Source: Acidaminococcus sp. (lineage in GTDB: Bacteria > Bacillota > Negativicutes > Acidaminococcales > Acidaminococcaceae). Taken from it: a stretch of 12,443 nt of DNA. Made by a program: the position numbers and the translations under genes. The DNA lies in the NCBI GenBank assembly GCA_019416065.1, contig DXYB01000053.1, positions 1-12,443 on the forward strand. The letters are read 5' to 3'. This document shows, one piece after another, positions 1 through 6,090 of this stretch. Position 1 is the stretch's first letter, and each line of letters begins with the position of its first letter. Under the pieces are notes generated by a model that was not told the DNA's origin, ran no database searches, and saw only the letters and a list, made by a program, of their open reading frames with translations.

Positions 1-80
1 AGAAATTGGGATGCTCTTATTTTTTTATTCAACTTACAAAAATTTTACGCCATGTGCAGTCTGTATGGAAACTTGTTATC

Positions 81-1130
81 TTATTTCTGCCGCTTAATCG
101 TCCCCTTGGCGATATTTTCCCGTATCAAAGCGTCCGTCAGGGCGTAAAGCCGTCTGGAGCCTTTTTGCGTTTTTTCCTGCCTGGCATAAATTTGCTCGGC
201 CCGCACGCCGTGGGAGAGCCAGTCCGTCCCCTGATTGCTGTGATTCAGCAGGAGCGGCTGGAGATTATCCATGGCATGGGCAAACTTTGCTTCCGGTGTT
301 TCATTTGCCTCAAATTCTTGAAAAATTCCTTGCAGCAAATCCTGCTGATCTACTGGCAAGAGACCATAAATCCGCCTTGCCGCTGCCGCCTCCCGAGCTT
401 GCTGGGTCTTTTTCCCTGCCTCATCATAGGCATACGTATCCCCGGCGTCAATTTCCACCACATCATGAAGTAGGCACATGAGCATCACCTTGCCAATATC
501 TATGGTCTCATTGCTGTACTCTTGCAAAAGATAGGCCATAATCGCCATGTGCCAGGCATGTTCTGCATCATTTTCCCGGCGCCCATGTTGGCTCAAATGG
601 GTTTGTCGGAAGATATTTTTCTCTTTGTCCAGTTCCAGGATAAAGCGGAGCTGTTGCTGCAGTCGTTCTGCCTTTGGTACCGTAAGATACCGCAAGAAAC
701 TTTCACAGCCCGTGAACAATTCCTCCACGCACGTAGAAAACTTCCGAGTATACCATGGATCTGCAATTTCTCCCCTATCATCACCGCTAAATTCCGGCAG
801 CAAATGAATCTTGCGTTCCGGATCCTCCACCAGGATCTGCTGCATATCCCGTTTATTTTCCTCATCCATGCCGATAATCCAGTCCCAAGCCGCATAGTCT
901 GCTTTGGTTAAAAGGCGGGCTCTATGGGTTCCAATAGGAACGCCTTGCGTTTTCAGCGCCGTTTCCATAGGCGGGTAAATGGGATGACCAATTTCATCCC
1001 GGGTGGCTGCTGCTGAATCTATTTGGAAACTTTCTGCCAAGCCACGCCGTTGCACCAATTCCTGCAAAATATACTGTGCCCCCACACTGCGGCAGATATT
1101 GCCATGGCAGATAAAAAGTACTTTAATCAA
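81..1130 (-). CDS. Low-molecular-weight protein tyrosine phosphatase fused to HD-domain phosphohydrolase
   Basis: 349 residues in two domains. Residues 1-150 form a low-molecular-weight tyrosine phosphatase: the P-loop CHGNICRS at 8-15 supplies the nucleophile Cys8 and Arg14, and Asp124-Pro125 is the usual general acid. Residues 160-335 form an HD domain of the HD_3/YfbR-like type: His191, His194, His222-Asp223 and Asp288 are the expected metal ligands, and VEIDAGDTYAYDE (225-237) is a typical HD_3 stretch. Family knowledge predicts a cytosolic enzyme removing phosphate from phosphotyrosine (or a small phosphoester) and from a nucleotide, respectively; the substrates are not visible. The start is TTG at 1128-1130, preceded by AAGGAG at 1142-1147 (spacing 11, slightly long). 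No ATG lies closer to the P-loop. It appears monocistronic with its own promoter; no clear terminator is seen in 1-80. The P-loop is followed by Val-Gly rather than the common Pro-Met. Domain calls are sure, biological role is not. Confidence 0.9.
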   Translation of the reverse strand: MIKVLFICHGNICRSVGAQYILQELVQRRGLAESFQIDSAAATRDEIGHPIYPPMETALKTQGVPIGTHRARLLTKADYAAWDWIIGMDEENKRDMQQILVEDPERKIHLLPEFSGDDRGEIADPWYTRKFSTCVEELFTGCESFLRYLTVPKAERLQQQLRFILELDKEKNIFRQTHLSQHGRRENDAEHAWHMAIMAYLLQEYSNETIDIGKVMLMCLLHDVVEIDAGDTYAYDEAGKKTQQAREAAAARRIYGLLPVDQQDLLQGIFQEFEANETPEAKFAHAMDNLQPLLLNHSNQGTDWLSHGVRAEQIYARQEKTQKGSRRLYALTDALIRENIAKGTIKRQK

Positions 1131-1150
1131 TATTTTCCAAACTCCTTCCT

Positions 1151-1176
1151 ATGCCGAGTTATGCCGTGAAATGCCG
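1151..1176 (-). repeat. Three CGGCAT repeats with exact 10-nt period
   Basis: On the plus strand ATGCCG starts at 1151, 1161 and 1171, so CGGCAT occurs three times on the minus strand, one DNA turn apart. The array ends directly next to the Shine-Dalgarno site (1142-1147) of the phosphatase-HD gene, in its 5' leader. It could be a protein-binding array, a post-transcriptional element or chance. Only the repeat itself is seen. Confidence 0.6.
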
Positions 1177-1222
1177 CATTACAGCTTGATTCCCGGGAAA
1201 TTACACTTTTAAGGGAACCCTC

Positions 1223-1248
1223 GCAAAATGTGGCAAAACACAGCAAAA
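1223..1248 (-). repeat. Three TTTTGC repeats with exact 10-nt period
   Basis: GCAAAA starts at 1223, 1233 and 1243 on the plus strand, again with exact 10-nt spacing, in the same leader as the CGGCAT array. The A-tracts are helically phased, which favours intrinsic DNA bending or a regulator binding one face of the helix. A 10-bp palindrome TTCCCGGGAA lies between the two arrays at 1190-1199. Confidence 0.6.
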
Positions 1249-1260
1249 CTTTTCTGCTAC

Positions 1261-1287
1261 TAGTAGTAAAAGCCATTTTTACTACTA
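1261..1287. promoter_or_regulatory. Perfect 11-bp inverted repeat, candidate operator
   Basis: TAGTAGTAAAA (1261-1271) and TTTTACTACTA (1277-1287) are perfect complements around a 5-nt spacer GCCAT. It lies just downstream of the predicted -10 box at 1304-1309, where a repressor would block the phosphatase-HD transcript. The AT-rich stem lacks the GC stem and U-run of a normal terminator in the minus direction, so an operator is the better reading; a weak hairpin in the leader RNA is the alternative. Confidence 0.55.
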
Positions 1288-1303
1288 ACGATTCTACTTT
1301 ATC

Positions 1304-1332
1304 ATTATAGCAGAAAGATATCTTACTCGGAA
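1304..1332 (-). promoter_or_regulatory. Predicted sigma-A promoter of the phosphatase-HD gene
   Basis: Minus strand: TATAAT at 1304-1309 is a consensus -10. At 17-bp spacing the -35 position (1327-1332) reads TTCCGA, a weak match, and this hexamer belongs to the repeated TCGGAA motif of the intergenic element at 1325-1411. Transcription would begin near 1297, giving an unusually long leader of about 165 nt. Confidence 0.5.
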
Positions 1333-1346
1333 TAATACCAGTTGAT

Positions 1347-1411
1347 TCGGAACAATATCCTTCTTCTCGCTGCACCAAAGACGAAAAAGACGGGGCACAA
1401 TGGCTCCGCCT
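1347..1411. repeat. 65-bp intergenic repeat, copy A
   Basis: This stretch matches 3246-3310 at 62 of 65 positions in the same orientation; 1360-1408 is identical to 3259-3307 (49 bp). It includes the whole terminator plus about 35 bp beyond the T-run, so it is more than a shared hairpin. Further out both copies keep a second TCGGAATAATA motif (1327 and 3224). The two copies lie on either side of the adhesin gene. Confidence 0.9.
1380..1411 (-). terminator. Rho-independent terminator of the adhesin gene
   Basis: On the minus strand the arm AGGCGGAGC (1403-1411) pairs with GCCCCGTCT (1388-1396), with one A-C mismatch and one G-U pair, and is followed by a T-rich run. It starts 12 nt past the adhesin stop codon. 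It is nearly identical to the terminator at 3279-3310; a T-to-C change there keeps pairing (A-T to G-U), so the stem is conserved. Confidence 0.75.
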
Positions 1412-1422
1412 TTTCAGCAATG

Positions 1423-3036
1423 TTATTTTTTTAGTTCCGCCAGCTGGCGCATAATGTCTGCAATCTGTGCCTGCTGGTTTTCCACCTTGGCCGCTAACGC
1501 AGTATTTTGGGTTTTCAACTCCGTTATCGTTCCATTCTGTGACGCAACCCGCGATTCCAGATTGTTGATTTTCGTCTTCTGGTCTTCAATCACCGTGGTA
1601 AGAGATGCCTTGGAAAGACCGGCATAGGGGCTTGCTTTCCCAAACTTGAAGGATACTCCTGCGTTAATCAGGTTCTCCCCGCCGCCTATACTGCCGCCCA
1701 CAGAGAACATAGTCTTGGAATCAGGCCGGTAGAAGGCACCGATGGCCATGGCATTTTGTCCTTTATAGTGGCCGTAGCCGGCGGCAAAGTCCCACTTGTC
1801 TTCCGGATTAAAGTCCTGGGGGTGAAGGGCTGCTAGTGCTGCCGCCCCGGCTCCGACTTTGTCCAGGCGTTTGTTGGTACTGTACAGTTCCCGGTCCAGC
1901 ACCGTGAGGTTTTCTCCTGCCGGATTGGCCACGGTGATGTAGTGTCCGTCCTGTTTGGGTCTTGTTTCGTTCCACACCGTGCCGCCGGTGACGATATTGG
2001 GATTATCTTTTTCCACTTTGCCGTCCGTCACGACATTCACGGTATAGGTGGTGGATTTATCGGCATTGATGGCGGTATCCAGATGGATGTGATCTCCTTC
2101 TTTGAGATAGGTGCGCGCTGCTTTCAACTGCGCCACGTTCACCGCATCCGTGTTTTCAGAGCCTGCGGCAAGACCCGTGAGCTGACGGGTGGCGTAAATG
2201 TTTCGACTATATTTCATACCTGGGTACATCTCGTCAAACTGCTTGTTCAGTAATTCCTCGCTTAATATATCGCCAAAAGATTGTTCAAAATCGTTCCAGT
2301 ACCAACTCAGTTCAAATCCCTCTTTGGGTGTAGCGCTGTATTCTGTGTCAGTAAGCCCGCCTCCGATGGATAGAGCGCCGACTGTGGATTTCCAGACATT
2401 ATCCGTGTCGTCTGTCATCTTTCCGCTCCCCGGATCGTATCCCGCTATCCCGGGTTTCCTATCTGCCAAGGCATAGGCCCCCAAAGCTATCGATTCATCC
2501 GTTTGTGCTTCGGCACTGTATCCGAGAGCGAGGCTTGCATACTTTGCACTTGACCCGCTACCCAGAGCCACAGCAAATCTCTCTTGCGCTTTTGCTTCAT
2601 AACCGATAGCTAAAGCCTCCATGTCTCCTGCCTCAGCAAAGGTTCCCATAGCTATACCACCAGACGTTGCCTTGCTATTACATCCAATAGCCACAGCGTC
2701 CTGCTCCGTTGCAGAGTTGCTGTTCCCCAATGTAATAGTGCTGCAACCCTCGCTTAAATTCCCTCTGCCGATAGCGATGCTATGTTCTCCGGATGCCTTG
2801 TTACCTCCATTAGATGCTGATCCCCACTTGCCATCCCCTCCGCCGATAGCCAATGAGTTGCTTCCACTCGCCTCATTGTTGTTACCTATAGCAACAGAAT
2901 CTTCGCTTGTCGCTTTGGAGCCACTTCCGATAGCAATGGCTCCGGATTTTGTCGCCGTATTTTCAATAGGTGCTGCGTGCACCAGCGAACCACTGGTCAG
3001 AGTAAGCAGCACGGCCAGCACTAATGCCTTCCTCAC
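1423..3036 (-). CDS. YadA-like trimeric autotransporter adhesin
   Basis: 537 residues from the GTG at 3034-3036. Order: signal peptide (1-21, cleavage near VHA|APIE); left-handed YadA-head repeats (about 30-190) with many xAIG/xALG units; neck motif with RQLTGLAAGSENTDAVNVAQ (284-303); short stalk (about 305-390); C-terminal YadA membrane anchor (about 394-466) ending VSFKFG; then an extra about 70 residues, of which 480-537 form a coiled coil. Such proteins trimerise, thread through their own 12-strand barrel and bind host or bacterial surfaces. The start is uncertain: an ATG at 3083-3085 with a strong AGGGGAG site would add 16 N-terminal residues, but is out of frame by one base at a G8 tract (3043-3050). 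In the GTG reading the G8 run itself sits at Shine-Dalgarno distance (6 nt). The tail after the anchor is unlike proteobacterial YadA, whose barrel ends the protein. The ligand is unknown. Confidence 0.9.
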   Translation of the reverse strand: MRKALVLAVLLTLTSGSLVHAAPIENTATKSGAIAIGSGSKATSEDSVAIGNNNEASGSNSLAIGGGDGKWGSASNGGNKASGEHSIAIGRGNLSEGCSTITLGNSNSATEQDAVAIGCNSKATSGGIAMGTFAEAGDMEALAIGYEAKAQERFAVALGSGSSAKYASLALGYSAEAQTDESIALGAYALADRKPGIAGYDPGSGKMTDDTDNVWKSTVGALSIGGGLTDTEYSATPKEGFELSWYWNDFEQSFGDILSEELLNKQFDEMYPGMKYSRNIYATRQLTGLAAGSENTDAVNVAQLKAARTYLKEGDHIHLDTAINADKSTTYTVNVVTDGKVEKDNPNIVTGGTVWNETRPKQDGHYITVANPAGENLTVLDRELYSTNKRLDKVGAGAAALAALHPQDFNPEDKWDFAAGYGHYKGQNAMAIGAFYRPDSKTMFSVGGSIGGGENLINAGVSFKFGKASPYAGLSKASLTTVIEDQKTKINNLESRVASQNGTITELKTQNTALAAKVENQQAQIADIMRQLAELKK

Positions 3037-3085
3037 GGCGTACCCCCCCCGATTTTTTAGAGTTTTCAGTCTTTTTCTTCGTCAT
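2963..3085 (-). other. Upstream ATG reading frame, out of frame with the adhesin in this sequence
   Basis: ATG at 3083-3085 is preceded by AGGGGAG (3092-3098, spacing 6), the best ribosome-binding site near the adhesin. The frame starts MTKKKTENSKKSGG, a Lys-rich stretch suited to the n-region of a signal peptide. With eight Gs it runs into a TGA at 2963-2965 after 40 codons. Removing one G (or adding two) joins it to the adhesin frame just before its hydrophobic signal core; adding one G gives an earlier stop. I read it as the OFF product of a switchable adhesin rather than a separate gene. Confidence 0.6.
3043..3050 (-). promoter_or_regulatory. G8 homopolymer at the 5' end of the adhesin, candidate phase-variation switch
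   Basis: Eight C on the plus strand (eight G in the transcript). It lies inside the reading frame from the ATG at 3085 and 6 nt before the GTG at 3036. A change in length would alter frame (ATG start) or the Shine-Dalgarno region (GTG start). Homopolymeric G/C tracts in surface-protein genes are a classic slipped-strand switch. Confidence 0.6.
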
Positions 3086-3245
3086 TCCCGTCTCCCCTTT
3101 TTGTTTTGGTCCGTACACATTTAGTTCACATGTTTTTATTTTACCATTTTTGCCCTTGTAAAGAAAGCTTTAATACTATTTGTGTTACGTTTAGGCATCG
3201 TATTCGGAACGATACAAGACTGTTCGGAATAATATATTCCAAGTA

Positions 3246-3310
3246 TCGGAACAATGTACTTCTTCTCGCTGCACCAAAGACGAAAAAGACGGGGCACAAT
3301 GGCTCCGTCT
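3246..3310. repeat. 65-bp intergenic repeat, copy B
   Basis: Direct-repeat partner of 1347-1411 (62 of 65 identical). This copy is followed upstream by a longer row of TCGGAA motifs at 3204, 3224 and 3246 (spacing 20 and 22), against 1327 and 1347 in copy A. Together the copies bracket about 1.9 kb holding the adhesin and its likely promoter. The rest of the gap 3037-3341 holds a possible weak adhesin promoter (TTTACA at 3157-3162, TA-rich stretch at 3133-3143). Confidence 0.9.
3279..3310 (-). terminator. Rho-independent terminator of the permease operon
   Basis: Minus strand: AGACGGAGC (3302-3310) pairs with GCCCCGTCT (3287-3295) with one A-C mismatch and a 6-nt loop, followed by a T-rich run. 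It lies 32 nt after the stop codon of the NCS2 permease and closes the operon that begins near 8101. Confidence 0.8.
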
Positions 3311-3341
3311 TCTTCATCGATATTAGCTTGAATCACATGCC

Positions 3342-4670
3342 TTACTTAAAAACAATCATATACAGATAAAAGAGCATACAAATCCCTATGCCATACATGG
3401 CAGCCGGAACTTTTGTTGCTTTGCCTGCTGCAATCTTCATAACCAAATAGGAGAGAATGGACAGTGCCATTCCATTGGCGATATTATACGTTAGAACAGT
3501 CATTGCTACCGCGATAAACGCCGGCAAGAACTCGGTAACATCCGTATAATCAATGGCACGCATGGATGTAAGCATTTGGAAGCCGATCACAGCCAGGACA
3601 GGTCCCGTGGCAACCCCGGGTACCATTAATGCCAGTGGCGTAAAGAGCAACATTAGTGCAAATAAAATGCTGGTTACGATGCTGGTAAGGCCGGTGCGTC
3701 CCCCGTCAGCAACCCCGCTGGAAGACTCCAGATACGTCGTCATGACCGGCATACAAAAGAAACTTCCAACAACTGTGGATGTTGAATCTACCTTAAAGCA
3801 TTTATCAATGCCGTCCATGTCCCCATTTTTATCCAACCATCCAGCCTGGTTCGCTACGCCCAGAATGATTCCCATAGTACCAAAAAAGTCTGGTACGAAA
3901 AAGGTTAATAGCCATGGAAAGTATTCTGGTTTCAGGGCACTAAGCAAATCAATCCTTCCTACCAGAGGAAGTATACTTCCCGGTGTGTTAAAAAAGCTGG
4001 TGGGAAGTTTTGTTACCCCTAAGGGGATACCTACAAGCGTAACGATTATGATGGATAGCAGCATGCTACCTTTAACTTTTCTGGCTTCAAAAATCAGAAT
4101 CAGGATAAAACCAATCAGGAACAGTAATGCTTTGGGAGTTTGTAAATTGCCAAACACAAGGGTATTGTTTTTAGAAGCGGCAACAATTCCTCCTGCTTTA
4201 AGTCCAATCAAAGCGATCCAAAGACCTATACCACCACTCAGTGCAATTTTTACACTAGCTGGGATTGCTTTGGCGATCAATTCTCGAAACCCCACAAAGG
4301 AAATCACCATGAAGATCAAGCCTTCTATGAGAATCAATCCAAAGGCTGTTTCTACACTCATTCCAATAGTCTCTAAATTACTGATGATGGCTACTGAACT
4401 CATGCCGGGTGCTAAACAAAAGGGACGGTTGGTATAAAGCGCCATCGCAACGCTGCAAGCAACAATCATAACAATGAGAGCTGTCAGCGCGCCAGCTTTG
4501 TCAATGCCAACCTTACTGATCATATTAGGGATTACTGCCAATACATACGACATAGTAGCAAAGGTCGTTACCCCAGCAAAGAACTCTGTCCTGACGTCCG
4601 TACGGTTCTCCTTTAGATGGAATCGTTTCTCCGCAAATCCCAAAAATCCCCCAGTATCGCTTTTCCCCAT
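3342..4670 (-). CDS. NCS2-family purine-type permease (AzgA/PbuG-like)
   Basis: 442 residues and about 12-14 hydrophobic segments, the usual size for AzgA-type members of the nucleobase-cation symporter-2 family, which import adenine, guanine or hypoxanthine across the inner membrane with protons. Family motifs: CLAPGM (85-90) in the third membrane segment; PDFFGTMGIILGVANQAG (260-277) where relatives have FDTxGT; VDSTSTVVG (294-302); TTYLESSSGVADGGRTG (311-327), close to the AzgA TTYIESxxGVxEGGRTG signature. Glu315 is the probable substrate-contacting acid. The substitution of Gly264 where relatives carry Asp, and of SSVA after APGM, means the substrate may not be a standard purine. Start ATG 4668-4670 has AAGGAG at 4678-4683 (spacing 7). 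It is 71 nt from the GntP stop with no good terminator between, so probably last in the operon. Confidence 0.88.
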   Translation of the reverse strand: MGKSDTGGFLGFAEKRFHLKENRTDVRTEFFAGVTTFATMSYVLAVIPNMISKVGIDKAGALTALIVMIVACSVAMALYTNRPFCLAPGMSSVAIISNLETIGMSVETAFGLILIEGLIFMVISFVGFRELIAKAIPASVKIALSGGIGLWIALIGLKAGGIVAASKNNTLVFGNLQTPKALLFLIGFILILIFEARKVKGSMLLSIIIVTLVGIPLGVTKLPTSFFNTPGSILPLVGRIDLLSALKPEYFPWLLTFFVPDFFGTMGIILGVANQAGWLDKNGDMDGIDKCFKVDSTSTVVGSFFCMPVMTTYLESSSGVADGGRTGLTSIVTSILFALMLLFTPLALMVPGVATGPVLAVIGFQMLTSMRAIDYTDVTEFLPAFIAVAMTVLTYNIANGMALSILSYLVMKIAAGKATKVPAAMYGIGICMLFYLYMIVFK

Positions 4671-4741
4671 CTCTTTACTCCTTTCGGTTAACCAATAGAC
4701 ACTTGCTTTCTGCTTTGTTAATCAGGCAGTACGACCTGTTC

Positions 4742-6076
4742 TTAGTGTACAAACAGCATGGACAGGATATATACCATAATAATGGTGGTAATCCCCATGA
4801 CCCCGGTCATACCAGTTTGACATTTATAAGCCTGGGCAGTACTCATATCCGAGAACTGGGACACCACCCAGAAATAAGAGTCATTGGCATGGGAAACGGT
4901 CATAGAACCGGCCCCAATGGCCATAATGATCAATACCCGTCCTAAAGGAGATGTAAAGCCCATGGCTCCCAGCATAGGCGCTACCATGGCAGATGTGGTG
5001 ATCATGGCCACCGTGGAAGCTCCCATAGCGCATTTCAGTAGCGCCGCAATGATAAAGGGCAGGAACACCCCTACTCCCATTCCCATCAGGGAGGAACTAA
5101 TTACATCAGCAATGGGCAACTTCTGGATAATGGCTCCAAAGGATCCGCCGGCCCCAGTAATAGCCAGGATCCCAGCCGAGTTGGTGACCCCTTCCGTCAC
5201 CCAATCCAGCACATTTCTCTTTTCACTGCCGGGGATCAATGTCATGGCTAGGAATACTCCCAAAATCAGAGCGATAACCGGATTTCCGATGAAAGAGAAG
5301 AAATGCTTCATCATTCCGTTGCCCAAAGGTGCAGACGGAAAATCCCCGATAGATTTGATCGCAATGAGCAGAATGGGAACCAGAATGGGAGAGAAACTGT
5401 GAAGAGCCCCTGGCAGTTTCCCATATTTTTCTATCAATTCTTCTACCGTGAATTCCGGATTGGCCGGAATATCAATCTTAGAAGAACTGTATTTGGCGTA
5501 GAGATAGGCTGCAAGCGTAGCCGGAATGGAAATCACTAGCCCAACCAGGATGGTCAGTCCCAGATCTGCATTCAGGGTTCCAGCCATGGCAATTGGTCCA
5601 GGAGTGGGTGGAACTAGACAGTGTGTGGCATATAGACCTCCAGATAATGCTGTAGCCATGACTGCCAGAGAAATATTGGAACGGGCAGCCAAAGCCCTGG
5701 AAATGGGGCTCAGAATAACGAAGCCAGAATCACAGAATACCGGGATTCCTGTCACATAACCGGTAATTGCCATGGTCAGCACACTGCGGCTTTTTCCCAC
5801 CAATCCCAGGATGGTATTTGCCATGGTTAGAGCAGCACCAGTCTTTTCCAGGATAGTCCCAATGATGGTTCCGCACAGAATGACAATACCGATATTCCCC
5901 ATAATGCTGCCGAATCCGTTTTTAACGGTGACAATAACCTGTTCCGATGGAATACCGCAGACCAGTCCAACCAGGACAGATATGACCGTCATTACCAGGA
6001 ACGGATGCATATTGAACTTCTGGATGGCAAGGATCATCAGCAGTACAGCAACGAAAATCACTAGAAAATAGAACAT
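4742..6076 (-). CDS. GntP-family gluconate/sugar-acid permease
   Basis: 444 residues, hydrophobic throughout, the normal length of GntP-type proton symporters for gluconate and related acids (D-glycerate, D-serine, fructuronate in some members). Family motifs: GIPVFCDSGFVILSP (110-124), ATHCLVPPTPGP (150-161), the glycine-rich ITGAGGSFGAI (306-316) and SHANDSYFWVVSQFS (395-409). The ATG at 6074-6076 follows AAGGAGGAGG, a strong ribosome-binding site. Only 14 nt separate it from the CdaR-type regulator upstream, so the two are co-transcribed, and the regulator probably senses the acid this protein imports. No matching kinase or dehydratase lies in the window, so the substrate cannot be named. 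Confidence 0.92.
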   Translation of the reverse strand: MFYFLVIFVAVLLMILAIQKFNMHPFLVMTVISVLVGLVCGIPSEQVIVTVKNGFGSIMGNIGIVILCGTIIGTILEKTGAALTMANTILGLVGKSRSVLTMAITGYVTGIPVFCDSGFVILSPISRALAARSNISLAVMATALSGGLYATHCLVPPTPGPIAMAGTLNADLGLTILVGLVISIPATLAAYLYAKYSSSKIDIPANPEFTVEELIEKYGKLPGALHSFSPILVPILLIAIKSIGDFPSAPLGNGMMKHFFSFIGNPVIALILGVFLAMTLIPGSEKRNVLDWVTEGVTNSAGILAITGAGGSFGAIIQKLPIADVISSSLMGMGVGVFLPFIIAALLKCAMGASTVAMITTSAMVAPMLGAMGFTSPLGRVLIIMAIGAGSMTVSHANDSYFWVVSQFSDMSTAQAYKCQTGMTGVMGITTIIMVYILSMLFVH

Positions 6077-6090
6077 GGTTTACCTCCTCC

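Noticed and set aside
81..1130. Arsenate reductase reading of the phosphatase domain
   Set aside because: The thioredoxin-linked ArsC needs a second cysteine pair near residues 82-89; here that region (WDWIIGMDEEN) has none.
1151..1248. CRISPR-like array
   Set aside because: Repeat units are only 6 nt with 4-nt spacers; far too short for CRISPR.
1127..1420. 97-codon minus-strand frame between adhesin and phosphatase
   Set aside because: It runs through the terminator, the 65-bp repeat, the promoter and the periodic leader; composition is Ser/Cys-rich and no family is recognised.
3136..3336. 66-codon minus-strand frame upstream of the adhesin
   Set aside because: It is a read-through of repeat copy B and its terminator, sharing similarity with the false frame at 1127-1420 only because of the repeat.
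3553..4437. 294-codon plus-strand frame
   Set aside because: Antisense of the NCS2 permease; the long frame reflects codon bias of a hydrophobic gene, with no protein family features.
4884..5402. 172-codon plus-strand frame
   Set aside because: Antisense shadow of the GntP permease.
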